A stretch of 64,000 nucleotides of DNA, from the NCBI RefSeq assembly GCF_018304765.1, contig NZ_CP072642.1, positions 727,501-791,500 of the forward strand, written 5' to 3'. The position numbers and the translations under genes were made by a program. The notes below the pieces were generated by a model, which searched no databases, had not been told where the DNA came from, and saw only the letters and a program-made list of their open reading frames with translations. The DNA is from Chloracidobacterium sp. N. GTDB lineage: Bacteria; Acidobacteriota; Blastocatellia; Chloracidobacteriales; Chloracidobacteriaceae. Shown piece by piece: positions 28,477-37,981 of this stretch; position 1 is the stretch's first letter, and each line of letters starts with the position of its first letter.

Positions 28477-29280
28477 TCAGCCGCTGGTTTTTGACGGAAG
28501 GCGAAAGGTGGCCACGACCGGTGCGTGGTCAGAGGGACGTTCCCGGCCGCGCTCGGCGCGGTCAATGCTGGCTGACAGACAAGCATCCGCCAGAACCGGC
28601 GTTGCCCAGATGTGGTCAATGCGCCAGCCCCGGTTGCGCGCAAACCCACCCGTACGGTAGTCCCACCAGCTATACAGCCCCGGCTCGTCGGGATGCTGCT
28701 CGCGGACGCTGTCGCGCAGTCCCCACTGCCGCCAGCGCGCCAGAAACGCATGCTCCCGCGAATGGAACATCACCGTCTCGCGGTTGCTTTCCGGGTCGTA
28801 GAGATCAATGTCAGCCGGCGCGATGTTGTAATCACCACAGAGCAGAAACGGCATCTCCGGCGTCAGATGGCTTGTCAGAAAGTGCGTGAGCCGCTCCAGA
28901 AAGGACAGCTTGTAGGCAAACTTCGGCGAGGTGACCGCTTCGCCGTTGGGTACGTACACCGAGGCCACGGTGACGCCGCCGATCGTGGCGAGCAGAAACC
29001 GCCGCTGGTCATCGGGCGCATCGTCGGGTAAGCCATAGCGAACCTGCTGCTGTGGCTCAAAGGAGAGGATAGCCACGCCGTTGTAACCTTTCTGTCCGTA
29101 CACGCTGGCTACGTAACCAAGTTGCTCAAAAGCCTCAAATGGAAAATCGGCGTCAGGGACCTTGGTTTCCTGCAGACACAGGATGTCCGGTTCGTGGCGT
29201 TCGAGCCAGTCCAGCACGTGGGGCAGGCGGACGCGAATGGAGTTGACGTTCCACGTGGCAACGGTCAGTGTTTCGGGCAT
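28477..29280 (-). CDS. xth: Exodeoxyribonuclease III / AP endonuclease
   Basis: A 267-residue ExoIII-family enzyme that incises DNA at abasic sites and removes blocked 3' ends in base excision repair. Motifs in order: TWNVNSIRVRL near the N-terminus, LCLQETKV with the metal-binding Glu, YVPNG, GDYNIAPADIDLYDP, and the C-terminal WRIDHIWAT and SDHAPV with catalytic Asp-His. It diverges from dnaX across 112 bp. Confidence 0.95.
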   Translation of the reverse strand: MPETLTVATWNVNSIRVRLPHVLDWLERHEPDILCLQETKVPDADFPFEAFEQLGYVASVYGQKGYNGVAILSFEPQQQVRYGLPDDAPDDQRRFLLATIGGVTVASVYVPNGEAVTSPKFAYKLSFLERLTHFLTSHLTPEMPFLLCGDYNIAPADIDLYDPESNRETVMFHSREHAFLARWRQWGLRDSVREQHPDEPGLYSWWDYRTGGFARNRGWRIDHIWATPVLADACLSASIDRAERGRERPSDHAPVVATFRLPSKTSG

Positions 29281-29392
29281 GGCATGATTTCGGCAGTTCG
29301 GGACTCATGCCAACCGGCATCACGCACGCCAGCCTGGGGGATGTAGCTTGGGTCCTGGGGAAGCGTGGCTTTGCCGGTCAGGCTTTTTGCTT

Positions 29393-31168
29393 ATGGCTTA
29401 TCAGGTCATCGCCCGCAAGTGGCGACCTCAGCAGTTTGAAGATGTCGTGGGGCAGGCGGCCATTACGCGCGCCCTCAGCAATGCCCTGCGGACGGGACGG
29501 CTTCATCACGCCTATCTGTTTGCCGGGCCGCGCGGCGTCGGCAAAACCACCTGCGCCCGACTCTTTGCCCGGGCGCTCAACTGCGCCGAAGGCCCGACGC
29601 CCACCCCCTGCGGCGTGTGTCCGTCCTGCCAGGAAACCCTGACCGGCAACTCGCTCGATGTTCTCGAAATTGACGCTGCTTCCCATACCGGCGTGGACAA
29701 CATCCGCGAGGTCATCATTGCCACGGTCGGAAACCGTCCGGCGCGTGACCGCTACAAGGTCTTCATCATTGATGAAGTCCACATGCTTTCGACGAGTTCC
29801 TTCAACGCCCTGCTGAAGACTCTGGAAGAGCCGCCGCCGCACGTGGTCTTCATCATGGCGACGACAGAACTGCACAAGCTGCCGGAGACCATTCTCTCCC
29901 GCTGCCAGGTCTATGAGTTTCGGACGGTTGGCGTCGAAGTCATTGCCGACCGGCTCCGGCAGATTGCCGAGGCGGAGCAGGTGCCGATTTCACGCGCGGC
30001 GCTGGTGCAGATTGCCCAGGCCGGACGTGGCAGCCTGCGCGATGCGCAGTCGGCCCTTGAGCAGGTATTGGCTTTTGCCGGCACGTCCACCGAGATTGAT
30101 GAAGCCGCCGTGCGCGACGCCCTTGGTCTCATCGGCATCGGTTGGCTGTCAGAAGTCGTGGAAGCCCTGCACAGGTCGGATGCCGCTGCTGTTTTGCTGG
30201 ATGTGGAGCGGCTGGTTCGGACGGGCCATGACCTGCGGCAGTTTTTGCGGGAGCTGATGACCTATCTGCGCCACCTGCTCGTGGCACAGTTGGTCGGCGC
30301 TGACCGGGAGTTGCTGCCGGTTGCCGACAGTGAAGTGGCTATTATCAAAAAGCAGAGCCGGTACTTCACGGTTGCCGAACTGATCCGGCTGTTTTCGCTG
30401 GTGGCTGACCTGGAAATGCAGGTGCGGGCGGCAGAGGACCCGCGCCCACTTGTGGAAGTCGGTCTCGTCAAACTGACCCAGCTTGGCCACCTCAAGCCGC
30501 TGGAGGACATTCTGGCGCGGCTTGATGCGCTTCTGACCGAAGGCCCCCGTCCACTTCCCGTATCTTCACCGGGTGGCACCACTGCCGGAAAGCGGCCGGC
30601 CACGCCGGTCAAACCAACGCCGCCGCCATCGGCAACACGCCCGGAACGCCCCACGCGCGCGGAATCCGGGTCGCCTGACCGTCCGCCGCTGCGCCTTGCG
30701 CCACCGCCAGAGCCACCCCCGGAACCGCCCCCGGATACGGCCCTGCTGGCGGCAGCCCCACCGGCGGATGACAGCTTCGACCCGACCAACGCGACCGAAG
30801 TTCTGGACAGAATCAGGCAGCGGGCTGATGAACAGGGAAAACCCTTTTTAGCCACACAACTTGAAAAAGTTCAGTCCGCGCGATGGAATGGCGATCGGTT
30901 CGAGTTGACCTTCGGCCCTGAAGCCAAATCGCAGGAGGCTTCCGTCCGGGAAGCACGGGCTTTCCTGCAGGAAGTCCTGCAGGCGCTGACCGGCAGGCAG
31001 GTGAGCCTTGTCACCCACCTGGAGGGCCGTCAGCCGCCTGCCGTCTCAGAGCCAGAGCCGGACCGCCGGGAAAAGCTGTTGCGGGCTGAGGTTGAACGTC
31101 ACCCGGCGGTCAAAAAACTGCAACAGTGGTTTGGCGCAGAACTGTTTGACATCAACCCGCCGGAGTAG
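29393..31168 (+). CDS. dnaX: DNA polymerase III subunit gamma/tau
   Basis: DnaX is the clamp-loader ATPase of the replisome. The ATG at 29393 (MAYQVIARKWRP, the usual start) gives 591 residues. The N-terminal AAA+ domain has Walker A GPRGVGKT, a four-cysteine zinc site (Cys in ALNCAEG and CGVCPSC), IIDEVHMLS and the SRC arginine finger. Domain III follows to about residue 380, then a Pro-rich linker (about 395-480) and a short C-terminal tau-like domain. I did not see a clear slippery A-run for gamma production. Its last 17 bp overlap the convergent glycosylase gene. Confidence 0.95.
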   Translation: MAYQVIARKWRPQQFEDVVGQAAITRALSNALRTGRLHHAYLFAGPRGVGKTTCARLFARALNCAEGPTPTPCGVCPSCQETLTGNSLDVLEIDAASHTGVDNIREVIIATVGNRPARDRYKVFIIDEVHMLSTSSFNALLKTLEEPPPHVVFIMATTELHKLPETILSRCQVYEFRTVGVEVIADRLRQIAEAEQVPISRAALVQIAQAGRGSLRDAQSALEQVLAFAGTSTEIDEAAVRDALGLIGIGWLSEVVEALHRSDAAAVLLDVERLVRTGHDLRQFLRELMTYLRHLLVAQLVGADRELLPVADSEVAIIKKQSRYFTVAELIRLFSLVADLEMQVRAAEDPRPLVEVGLVKLTQLGHLKPLEDILARLDALLTEGPRPLPVSSPGGTTAGKRPATPVKPTPPPSATRPERPTRAESGSPDRPPLRLAPPPEPPPEPPPDTALLAAAPPADDSFDPTNATEVLDRIRQRADEQGKPFLATQLEKVQSARWNGDRFELTFGPEAKSQEASVREARAFLQEVLQALTGRQVSLVTHLEGRQPPAVSEPEPDRREKLLRAEVERHPAVKKLQQWFGAELFDINPPE

Positions 31169-31910
31169 CGCTGGCGTCAGGGAGTAGTATCTGGCGTGCG
31201 GTCGTGAAGATGGCATCCAGCATGGGTTCGGTGAGCCGGCCCGTCAGCGTATTCTGTTGGCTTGGGTGATAAGAACCAAGCAGTGTGAGTCCGGGTGCGA
31301 GGTCATAACGCGCACCATGTGCAAAACGCGGTTTTGGCTTGGGAAACACCTTCCCCTGCTGACGCAGCGCCTTCAAGGTCTGTTCAAAGGCAAACTGTCC
31401 AAGGGCGACAATGACGCGCACTTCAGGGAGCAATTCCATTTCGCGGACGAGAAACGGCAGGCAGGTCTCAGCTTCTTCGGGAAGCGGCCGGTTGTCCGGC
31501 GGCGCGCAGCGGACAGCCGCGCAGATGTAAGCGTTGATGAGGTGCAGCCCATCTTCGCGGTGGGTTGACGTCGGCTGATTGGCAAAACCGGCGCGGTACA
31601 GCGCCCGAAACAGCCAGTCGCCACTCCGGTCGCCAGTGAAGAGGCGACCGGTACGGTTGCCGCCGTGCGCCGCCGGCGCCAGCCCGACAATAAGCAACCG
31701 GGCCTGTGGATCGCCAAAGCCGGGGATGGGCCTGCCCCAGTAGGTTTCCGTCTGAAAGCGGCGGACTTTGTGTTGCGCTACATGTTCCCGCCAGACCACC
31801 AGACGGGAACAGCTCCGGCAGGCGGTGATGTCCTGGCGGAGCTGCTCAAGTGAATGAAGATGTGCCGTGCAGGATCGCACGTCCGGTTCAGACGGCGGTG
31901 AGCCATTCAT
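31152..31910 (-). CDS. udgB: Type 5 uracil-DNA glycosylase
   Basis: 252 residues from the ATG at 31910. Type 5 (UdgB) enzymes remove uracil and some deaminated or oxidised bases and have an iron-sulfur cluster. Visible are the Cys pair in CRSCSRLVVWR, the active-site region GLAPAAHGGNRTGRLFTGD (type 5 lacks the polar Asp/Asn used by other families), NAYICAAVRCAPPDN with a third Cys, and the HPSQQNT motif. The start overlaps the end of ilvE by 23 bp, suggesting coupled translation. Confidence 0.92.
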   Translation of the reverse strand: MNGSPPSEPDVRSCTAHLHSLEQLRQDITACRSCSRLVVWREHVAQHKVRRFQTETYWGRPIPGFGDPQARLLIVGLAPAAHGGNRTGRLFTGDRSGDWLFRALYRAGFANQPTSTHREDGLHLINAYICAAVRCAPPDNRPLPEEAETCLPFLVREMELLPEVRVIVALGQFAFEQTLKALRQQGKVFPKPKPRFAHGARYDLAPGLTLLGSYHPSQQNTLTGRLTEPMLDAIFTTARQILLPDASATPAG

Positions 31911-32808
31911 GGCGGTCTTCACGTTCGCCGTGAATGATGCCGAAATAGGCATCCTGGAGTTGTTTGGTGATGGGGCCGCGTTTGCCTTCGCCAATTTTGA
32001 TCTTGTCGAGCGTGCGCACCGGAGTGATTTCGCAGGCGGTGCCGGTGAGAAACACCTCGTCGGCAATGTAGAGTTCTTCGCGGAGAATGCTGCGCTCCAC
32101 GACCGGAATGCCCAAGTCTTCACAGAGACGCATTACGGCATCGCGGGTGATGCCAGGCAGCACAGCGCGTCCAATCGGAGGGGTAATGACGGTCCCATCC
32201 CGCACCATGAAGACGTTTTCCCCGCTTCCCTCGCTGACATAACCGGCAGCGTCAAGGGCAATCCCTTCGGCATAGCCGTTGACAATGGCTTCCATCTTGA
32301 TGAGTTGGGAGTTCATGTAGTTGGCGCCGGCTTTGGCCGTGGTGGGAAGTGTATTGGGGGACATGCGCGCCCAGGAAGAAGTACATACATCCACCCCGGC
32401 TTCAAGTGCGTCACTGCCAAGGTAGCGTCCCCAGGGAAAACAGATGATGAAGGTTTCCACCGGGGCCGGGAACGGGTTGACGCCAAAGGCCCCATAGCCA
32501 CGAAACACAATGGGACGCACGTAGCAGTGCTGGAGCTTGTTGACCCGTACGATTTCGATACAGGCCGTGAAGATTTGCTCCATCGTGAAGGGAATCGTCA
32601 TGCGATAGATGTGGCAGGAGTCGAACAGACGGCGCACATGCTCACGCAGGCGGACGAGCCGTGGACCACGCGGGGTTTGATAGCAGCGGATGCCCTCGAA
32701 CACCGAGGAGCCATAATGGACAACGTGCGACATGACATGAATGCGCGCGTCCTCCCACGGGAGCAGTTTGCCGTTGTGCCAGATTTTTTCAGACGTTTCG
32801 AGTGCCAT
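31888..32808 (-). CDS. ilvE: Branched-chain amino acid aminotransferase
   Basis: A fold-type IV PLP enzyme of 306 residues that makes valine, leucine and isoleucine from their keto acids. The ATG at 32808 has GAGGA 7 bases upstream. Signatures: HVVHYGSSVFEGIRCY, the PLP-binding Lys in TTAKAGANYMNS, YVSEGSGENVFMV and LTGTACEITPV. It is the third gene of a likely unit of S26-like peptidase, arginase, ilvE and udgB. Confidence 0.95.
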   Translation of the reverse strand: MALETSEKIWHNGKLLPWEDARIHVMSHVVHYGSSVFEGIRCYQTPRGPRLVRLREHVRRLFDSCHIYRMTIPFTMEQIFTACIEIVRVNKLQHCYVRPIVFRGYGAFGVNPFPAPVETFIICFPWGRYLGSDALEAGVDVCTSSWARMSPNTLPTTAKAGANYMNSQLIKMEAIVNGYAEGIALDAAGYVSEGSGENVFMVRDGTVITPPIGRAVLPGITRDAVMRLCEDLGIPVVERSILREELYIADEVFLTGTACEITPVRTLDKIKIGEGKRGPITKQLQDAYFGIIHGEREDRHEWLTAV

Positions 32809-32898
32809 GGCCGGTTCCTCCAAGCGACGCAAGGCTGAGCCGGCCGTACCCTGGTTGGCTACGTCCTGAAACCGACTCACCCGGCGTCCTGAGCAGAC

Positions 32899-33837
32899 TT
32901 ACAGGATTTTTTTGCCAAGCGCAGAGAGCAGGAGTTCCGCGCCCAGTTCGCCGGTCCGATTATGCGCATCGAGAACGGCATTGATTTCGACCATTTCGAC
33001 CGAGAGCATTTTGCCTGAATCGTGAATTTTCTCCATTGCCAGGTGACTTTCACGATAGGTGCCCCCGCCGGGAACAGGCGTGCCGACGCCAGGCGCATAA
33101 TAAGGGTCAACGAAGTCCATGTCGAATGTCGCGTGAAAACCAACCGTGTGGCGTGTAACCCAGGCGATGGCTTCATCCATGATGGCGCTCATGCCACGTT
33201 CGTCGAGATCGCGCATTGTGTAGATGCGCAGCCCTAATTGACGCGCCAGTTGACGCTCGCCTTCGTCAATCTGACGCACACCGATGATGACGCAGTCTTC
33301 AGGGTGTATCTTCGGGGCAAATCCGCCAATGTGCGTCAAAACTTCAGGGCCATAGCCCAGCAGAACAGCCAGCGGCATGCCGTGGATATTGCCGGACGGG
33401 GATGACTCCGGCGTGTTGATGTCGGCATGGGCGTCAATCCAGATGATGCCGATGCGTTGGCCCCGGCGGCGGTAGTAACCGGCCACCCCGGCGACGCTTC
33501 CGATGGCAATCGAATGGTCGCCGCCCAGGACAACCGGCACGGCGCCGCGGTCCAGAATCCCTTCGACGCAATCGGACAGAATGGCATTCGACTTGGCCAC
33601 TTCAGCAAGATACTTGTGTCTGGCGTCGGCCGGCGTGGCGCGGCGCATTTCGGCTAGTGCCACCGGGATGTTGCCAAGGTCTTCCACGGTGTAGCCCAGT
33701 TCGGTGAGTTTGGCGCTGAGGCCGGCAATGCGTACGACGGACGGCCCCATGTCCACGCCACGCCGGTCGGCGCCCAAATCCATGGGCACGCCGACAATGG
33801 TCACTTTGCGGGGAGCAGGAGAAAGGGGTTTTTCCAT
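32899..33837 (-). CDS. rocF: Arginase
   Basis: A ureohydrolase of 312 residues that splits arginine into ornithine and urea using two manganese ions. Mn ligands appear in [14 protein letters not shown] and [24 protein letters not shown] is the arginase signature that favours arginase over agmatinase. [18 protein letters not shown] starts the protein. No urease or ornithine genes are adjacent. The start is set at the ATG at 33837; a frame 9 residues longer exists. Confidence 0.93.
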   Translation of the reverse strand: MEKPLSPAPRKVTIVGVPMDLGADRRGVDMGPSVVRIAGLSAKLTELGYTVEDLGNIPVALAEMRRATPADARHKYLAEVAKSNAILSDCVEGILDRGAVPVVLGGDHSIAIGSVAGVAGYYRRRGQRIGIIWIDAHADINTPESSPSGNIHGMPLAVLLGYGPEVLTHIGGFAPKIHPEDCVIIGVRQIDEGERQLARQLGLRIYTMRDLDERGMSAIMDEAIAWVTRHTVGFHATFDMDFVDPYYAPGVGTPVPGGGTYRESHLAMEKIHDSGKMLSVEMVEINAVLDAHNRTGELGAELLLSALGKKIL

Positions 33838-33901
33838 GGGGAATCTCCAGCAAGCCTTGGTCATGGGCGAACGGAGGTTGCCTGACGAAGGGCAAGGGGC
33901 G

Positions 33902-34378
33902 CTAGACGGATTTGACCTTGCGGAAGCGCCAGCGGTGAAGCCATCCGGCGAGGCGTGTCCGCAGACGACGCCAGAACGTGGTCAGATCATGCCGGACGCC
34001 GTTACTTTCGATGCGCAGGACGCGCCCAACGACGTTGGAAACCGGAACGGAGACATCGAGACCTTCGGCTGCGTCCCCACGGGTCACGACATAGGTCGTA
34101 GCATGGCGTTGCTCGAAACGCAGAATGCGATGCACGACGGCTGTTTGGCTGCTTGTGCAAAGCAGAACAATGTCTCCAACACCGAGCTGAGTGGTTGGCA
34201 CCTGCTCAACGGTCAGCCAGTCACCATCAGAGATGGTGGGGCGCATGGTGCTGCCGTTGACCCGGAAGCGATAGACGCCATCGCGCATCAGTTCCGCCCG
34301 CGCCGTCCGTAAAATATCGGGCGATTCCAGGGTGTGTTCCCGAATGGGAGACGTTTTGGTTTTACCGGTCGTCCGCAT
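33902..34378 (-). CDS. S24/S26-family peptidase-like protein without a membrane anchor
   Basis: 158 residues. The central part matches the signal-peptidase/LexA fold: [19 protein letters not shown] contains the expected catalytic Ser, and AVVHRILRF then VTRGDA match the second catalytic box. A His stands where bacterial signal peptidase I has Lys, as in SipW and eukaryotic/archaeal Sec11. There is no N-terminal membrane helix, which is unusual for a signal peptidase. The C-terminus is rich in Arg and Trp ([18 protein letters not shown]) and might bind membrane or nucleic acid. Its substrate is unknown. Confidence 0.7.
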   Translation of the reverse strand: MRTTGKTKTSPIREHTLESPDILRTARAELMRDGVYRFRVNGSTMRPTISDGDWLTVEQVPTTQLGVGDIVLLCTSSQTAVVHRILRFEQRHATTYVVTRGDAAEGLDVSVPVSNVVGRVLRIESNGVRHDLTTFWRRLRTRLAGWLHRWRFRKVKSV

Positions 34379-34435
34379 GTGCTACGCCCCGCCGGGAGAT
34401 GAGTTGAAGAGGCTTTTCAGGGTTGCAGCGCCTCC

Positions 34436-34465
34436 ATATTAGTGTGAGCCAGACTGGCATTTCAA
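34436..34465 (-). promoter_or_regulatory. Candidate promoter for the S26-like peptidase/arginase/ilvE unit
   Basis: On the minus strand, TTGAAA (34465-34460), an 18-base spacer and TAATAT (34441-34436) lie 57 bases before the ATG at 34378. Confidence 0.45.
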
Positions 34466-34523
34466 TCGTGTCCGTTGGATTTTGGGTGTCCGGCTTGTCG
34501 CCCCGTACCACACTGGCCGTTTC

Positions 34524-36758
34524 CTATGGACGACGGTACGCCGCCGGAACCACCGTGACGAGATTCCCACCACGGGTGGTCACCTGGGCCAGGGCGTCAC
34601 GCAGAACGGACACGAATTTATCAAACGGCATGCCCTCAAAGAGCGGCAGGTCGCTTGTGACCGCCACACTCAGCGTTAGAACCCGGTGGGGCGAGGAAGC
34701 GTGCGGAATCCCTTTTTGCTGGATGGCTGCACACAGATGTTCGGCCCGCTCCCGTCCCTGCTCAGCATCCGCATCGGGGATAAGTACCAAAAAGCCTTCA
34801 CCAGGGTCATAGGCCGCCATGCCGCCTGCCGGTGCGAGTTGGGCATCGAAAAGCCCGGCGACGACTTCCAGACATGGCTGGCGAAAAGCGGCCGGATAGG
34901 ACGCAAAGAAGTCGAGCTGTGCCAGACACAGCGTGAGCGGATAACCCTGGCGTGCCGCGCGGTTCCACTCGCGTCCGTGCAGTTTCTGAAATTGCGCCAG
35001 TGTCAGGAGATCGCTCAGCCGTCCGGCACCCGACGGCTCGGCGGCCCGGCTGCCTGTCAGGAGATTCGCCAGCCCGCCTGGCACTTCAAACGACAGCGGT
35101 ATCGCCGGTGGCAGAGGGGCTGCCACCGGAAGCGGCTGTGGTGTGGCCGGCAGAAGGGCGGCATTGGGATCGAGCGAGATTGCTTCCGCCTGCAGTTCGG
35201 CAGCTTTGTCCGCATCACCCCGCGCCTGATACATCTGCGCCAGCACCATGGCTTCGCGCGCGGCATCGGTTTTCCGCCCGGACTCCACGTACAGGTCCTT
35301 GAGCTGGAGGCGCGTTTCCAGAACATCCGGCTGGGCGGCCACCATCCGTTCAACCAGTGTCAACCGCGCCTGCATCAGTTCCGGGTTCTGCACCAGGAGG
35401 CTGTCGAGCAGGGCGATGCTGTATTCGCCCGATGTCGTCTCGGTGCGTTCCACCGACGGCGTTGTTCCGGCCGGTGAGGTTGCCCCGGCCGTCAGGCGGT
35501 CGTAGTAACCGGCAGCCGAGGGTGACTCAAACCCTTCCGGGAAACTCATCGCCGCTGCGGCGGCCGGGTCATCCGCCTTGTGACCGGTCAGGGCTTCGAG
35601 CCGCTGCCGCGCCTTGCGGCTGGGTTGATGCCGGATGGCCTGTTCAAGAGTGCGGATGGCATCGGCCTCACGTCCGGCATCGAGATAGGCCTGGGAAAGC
35701 AGGTCAAGGGTGCTGGCCAGCTTCCGCTTCTCGCCGGACTGCTCATACACCTGGGCCAGGCACTCGATAGTCGGAATGTGATTTGGCTGGCGTTCAAGGA
35801 TACTGCGCAAAATGGCCGTTGCACGTTTTTTCTGTCCGCGGTCAAGAATCAGGTTGAGCAGGCTGCGGATGATGTGAACGGCGCGGTCGAAGGCCTCGCG
35901 TTGGACACAGGCTTCAGCCACTTCCAGCCGGTGCTCGAAACGGCTCTGGTCAATGGCAAACAGGCGGTCGAAGGTGGCTTCGGCCGCGTCGAGTTCTCCT
36001 CCCTGCAGGTAAGCCCGCCCCAGCACCACGGCAAGTTCGAGGTTGTTTGGCGTCTGGCTGATCTGCTGGCGAATGCACTCGTAGCCGAGCAGCGCCTGTC
36101 CGGCGGCAATGCAGGTTTCGGCATAGCCACCCAGGGCGCTCGTGCTGTCGGGACGGATGGAGAGGGCGCGGTCATACGCGCCGAGCGAACCTTCCCAGTC
36201 CTGCTGCCGCCGCAGGGCGGTTCCGGCCGCCAGGAATTGCTCGAAAGCATCCGTGCGCTGGCCGCTGCGCAGGTGGGCTTCCGCCAGTTCGCGCTTGACC
36301 CGCCCATCGCCCGGATCGAGTTTGGCCAGCTCCCGTAGCGCCGAGATGAGCGTTTCCGGGGCGCCGTTCCGGCGGGCGGCCTCGGCCGCGCTCCGGTAGT
36401 CCTGTTTGGCGTCCGCCACCATGCCCTGTTTCCGGTGCAGATTGCCCAGCGCGAGGCTGTACTCTGGCTGGTCCGGCTGCAACCGGATGATCTTCTTGTA
36501 CAGCGCAATGGCCTGGGGCAGTTGCTGCTGGCGGACGTAGTGTTCGGCCACCATGGCAAAGCGCCCGGCGGCTTCCTGTGTCCGGTTGACCCGCTGGTAG
36601 AGGTCGCCCAGGATGTTGGCAATGGTGACATCCTTGGGGTCGGTCCGCGCCACCAGCTCATAGTCTTTGATGGCAGCTTCAAGCTTGCCCTGCTGGGCAT
36701 GCTTTTCTGCCTGCTTGAGGGTTTTTTCACGGTCGAAACTGCGGGAAAAGAAGGCCAT
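34524..36758 (-). CDS. TPR-repeat protein with C-terminal degenerate GGDEF domain
   Basis: 744 residues from the ATG at 36758 (MAFFSRSFDREKTLKQ). Residues about 14-430 are a run of tetratricopeptide-type helix pairs (for example KLEAAIKDYELVARTDPKD, QLPQAIALYKKIIRLQPDQ); more TPR-like helices occur at about 450-540. Residues about 579-744 align by pattern with a diguanylate cyclase domain: LTLCLAQLDFFASY, VLIPDADAEQGRERAEHLCA and IPHASSPHRVLTLSVAV are in the right places. The GG(D/E)EF loop reads YDPGEGF, so catalysis is unlikely and a binding role is more plausible. It is the last gene of the siaC-kinase operon, 22 bp after the kinase. Confidence 0.82.
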   Translation of the reverse strand: MAFFSRSFDREKTLKQAEKHAQQGKLEAAIKDYELVARTDPKDVTIANILGDLYQRVNRTQEAAGRFAMVAEHYVRQQQLPQAIALYKKIIRLQPDQPEYSLALGNLHRKQGMVADAKQDYRSAAEAARRNGAPETLISALRELAKLDPGDGRVKRELAEAHLRSGQRTDAFEQFLAAGTALRRQQDWEGSLGAYDRALSIRPDSTSALGGYAETCIAAGQALLGYECIRQQISQTPNNLELAVVLGRAYLQGGELDAAEATFDRLFAIDQSRFEHRLEVAEACVQREAFDRAVHIIRSLLNLILDRGQKKRATAILRSILERQPNHIPTIECLAQVYEQSGEKRKLASTLDLLSQAYLDAGREADAIRTLEQAIRHQPSRKARQRLEALTGHKADDPAAAAAMSFPEGFESPSAAGYYDRLTAGATSPAGTTPSVERTETTSGEYSIALLDSLLVQNPELMQARLTLVERMVAAQPDVLETRLQLKDLYVESGRKTDAAREAMVLAQMYQARGDADKAAELQAEAISLDPNAALLPATPQPLPVAAPLPPAIPLSFEVPGGLANLLTGSRAAEPSGAGRLSDLLTLAQFQKLHGREWNRAARQGYPLTLCLAQLDFFASYPAAFRQPCLEVVAGLFDAQLAPAGGMAAYDPGEGFLVLIPDADAEQGRERAEHLCAAIQQKGIPHASSPHRVLTLSVAVTSDLPLFEGMPFDKFVSVLRDALAQVTTRGGNLVTVVPAAYRRP

Positions 36759-36780
36759 GGCGGTTTCCGAAGCGGGTGAG

Positions 36781-37974
36781 TCAGTGGTGACTGAGGGGTC
36801 TGAGAAGCCGCACGACTTCCTGTGCGGTCGGGCGTGACGACGGGACTTTGTGCAACATGCGCATGGTGACGGCTTCGAGGATGGGCGGCACATCGGGCGC
36901 AAAACTGGCCAGCGGTGGCGGCACACTCTGCAGGTGCGCCGTCATCAATGCCGCCACATTGCCATTCTGCGCCGTAAAGGGCGGGCGCCCGGCCAGGATT
37001 TCGTAGGTGACAATCCCCAGACTGTAGATGTCGGCCCGTCCATCGTAGGGGAGAAAACTCAGGCGCTCCGGCGGCATGTACTTGGGTGTCCCGACGATAA
37101 GGCCACGGGTCGCTTCCGGGTGGGAGCCATCTTCGGCGGCCATGAGTTTGGCCAGACCGAAGTCGAGCAGTTTGACGACTTCGCCGGTCGGCGGGCGGTG
37201 CAGGAAGATGTTGTCCGGTTTGATGTCGCGGTGAACGATGTGCATGGCGTGGGCTTCGGCCAGAACCGACGCCACCGGAAGGATGATGTCCAGACACCGC
37301 TGGGGGGAGAGCCGCCCCAGCCGCTTGAGTTCCTGTCCCAGCGTCACGCCGTGCAGGAGTTCCATCACCAGGTAGGCAAAACCATTTGAGGAAATGCCGA
37401 AGTCAATGACGTTGACGGCATTGGGGTGCTGGACACGACAGGCTGAAATGCCCTCGCGCTTGAACCGGTCGAGTTCTTCCGGCGTGACGCTGCCGCCCCG
37501 GGGCTGGAGGATTTTGACGGCGACGGTCGTGTTCAGCGCGAGGTGCGTGGCCTCATACACCGCACCATAACCGCCAGCGCCAATTTTGCGTTCGAGGCGG
37601 TAGCGCCCGTCAAGCACCGTGCCCGGCAGGGCTTCCGTGTAGGCTGAAAAAATCGTCTGGGCACGCGCCTGGGATTGCAGGAGCGCTTCCTGGGCGCGGA
37701 TAAGGGCCTGGTTTTTTTCGAGCAGTTCCCGGTTTTTGGCTTCCAGTTCGTGCTGAATGCGCAGCAGGCGGCTCTGGGTGGCATCCCCGATGCCGGTCAT
37801 TTTGACCGCCTGCTTGAGCAGGGCGCGGTACTTCCTGGCCAGTTCCGAAAACTCCCGTTGCCACTCCGCTCCGTTGGGCAGCCCTTCGGCTGCAATTCGC
37901 TCGGCCGTGGCCAGAACAGCGAATTCCGTAGCAAAGACTTCTTCAGCAGCCGTTTTGGGTTTTGGTTCAGCCAT
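36781..37974 (-). CDS. Hanks-type Ser/Thr protein kinase with N-terminal coiled coil
   Basis: 397 residues. Residues about 35-110 form a charged coiled coil starting with EFSELARKYRALLKQAVKMT and GIGDATQ, a linker type often found before output domains of signalling proteins. The kinase domain (about 124-395) has the glycine loop IGAGGYGAVYEA, VAVKIL with the ATP-binding Lys, HRDIKPDN, DFGLAK, GTPKYMPPE and the later DIYSLGIVTYEIL. No membrane helix or PASTA domain is visible, so it is likely cytosolic. It starts 7 bp after siaC, which suggests that SiaC is a substrate. Confidence 0.93.
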   Translation of the reverse strand: MAEPKPKTAAEEVFATEFAVLATAERIAAEGLPNGAEWQREFSELARKYRALLKQAVKMTGIGDATQSRLLRIQHELEAKNRELLEKNQALIRAQEALLQSQARAQTIFSAYTEALPGTVLDGRYRLERKIGAGGYGAVYEATHLALNTTVAVKILQPRGGSVTPEELDRFKREGISACRVQHPNAVNVIDFGISSNGFAYLVMELLHGVTLGQELKRLGRLSPQRCLDIILPVASVLAEAHAMHIVHRDIKPDNIFLHRPPTGEVVKLLDFGLAKLMAAEDGSHPEATRGLIVGTPKYMPPERLSFLPYDGRADIYSLGIVTYEILAGRPPFTAQNGNVAALMTAHLQSVPPPLASFAPDVPPILEAVTMRMLHKVPSSRPTAQEVVRLLRPLSHH

Positions 37975-37981
37975 GCGGCCA

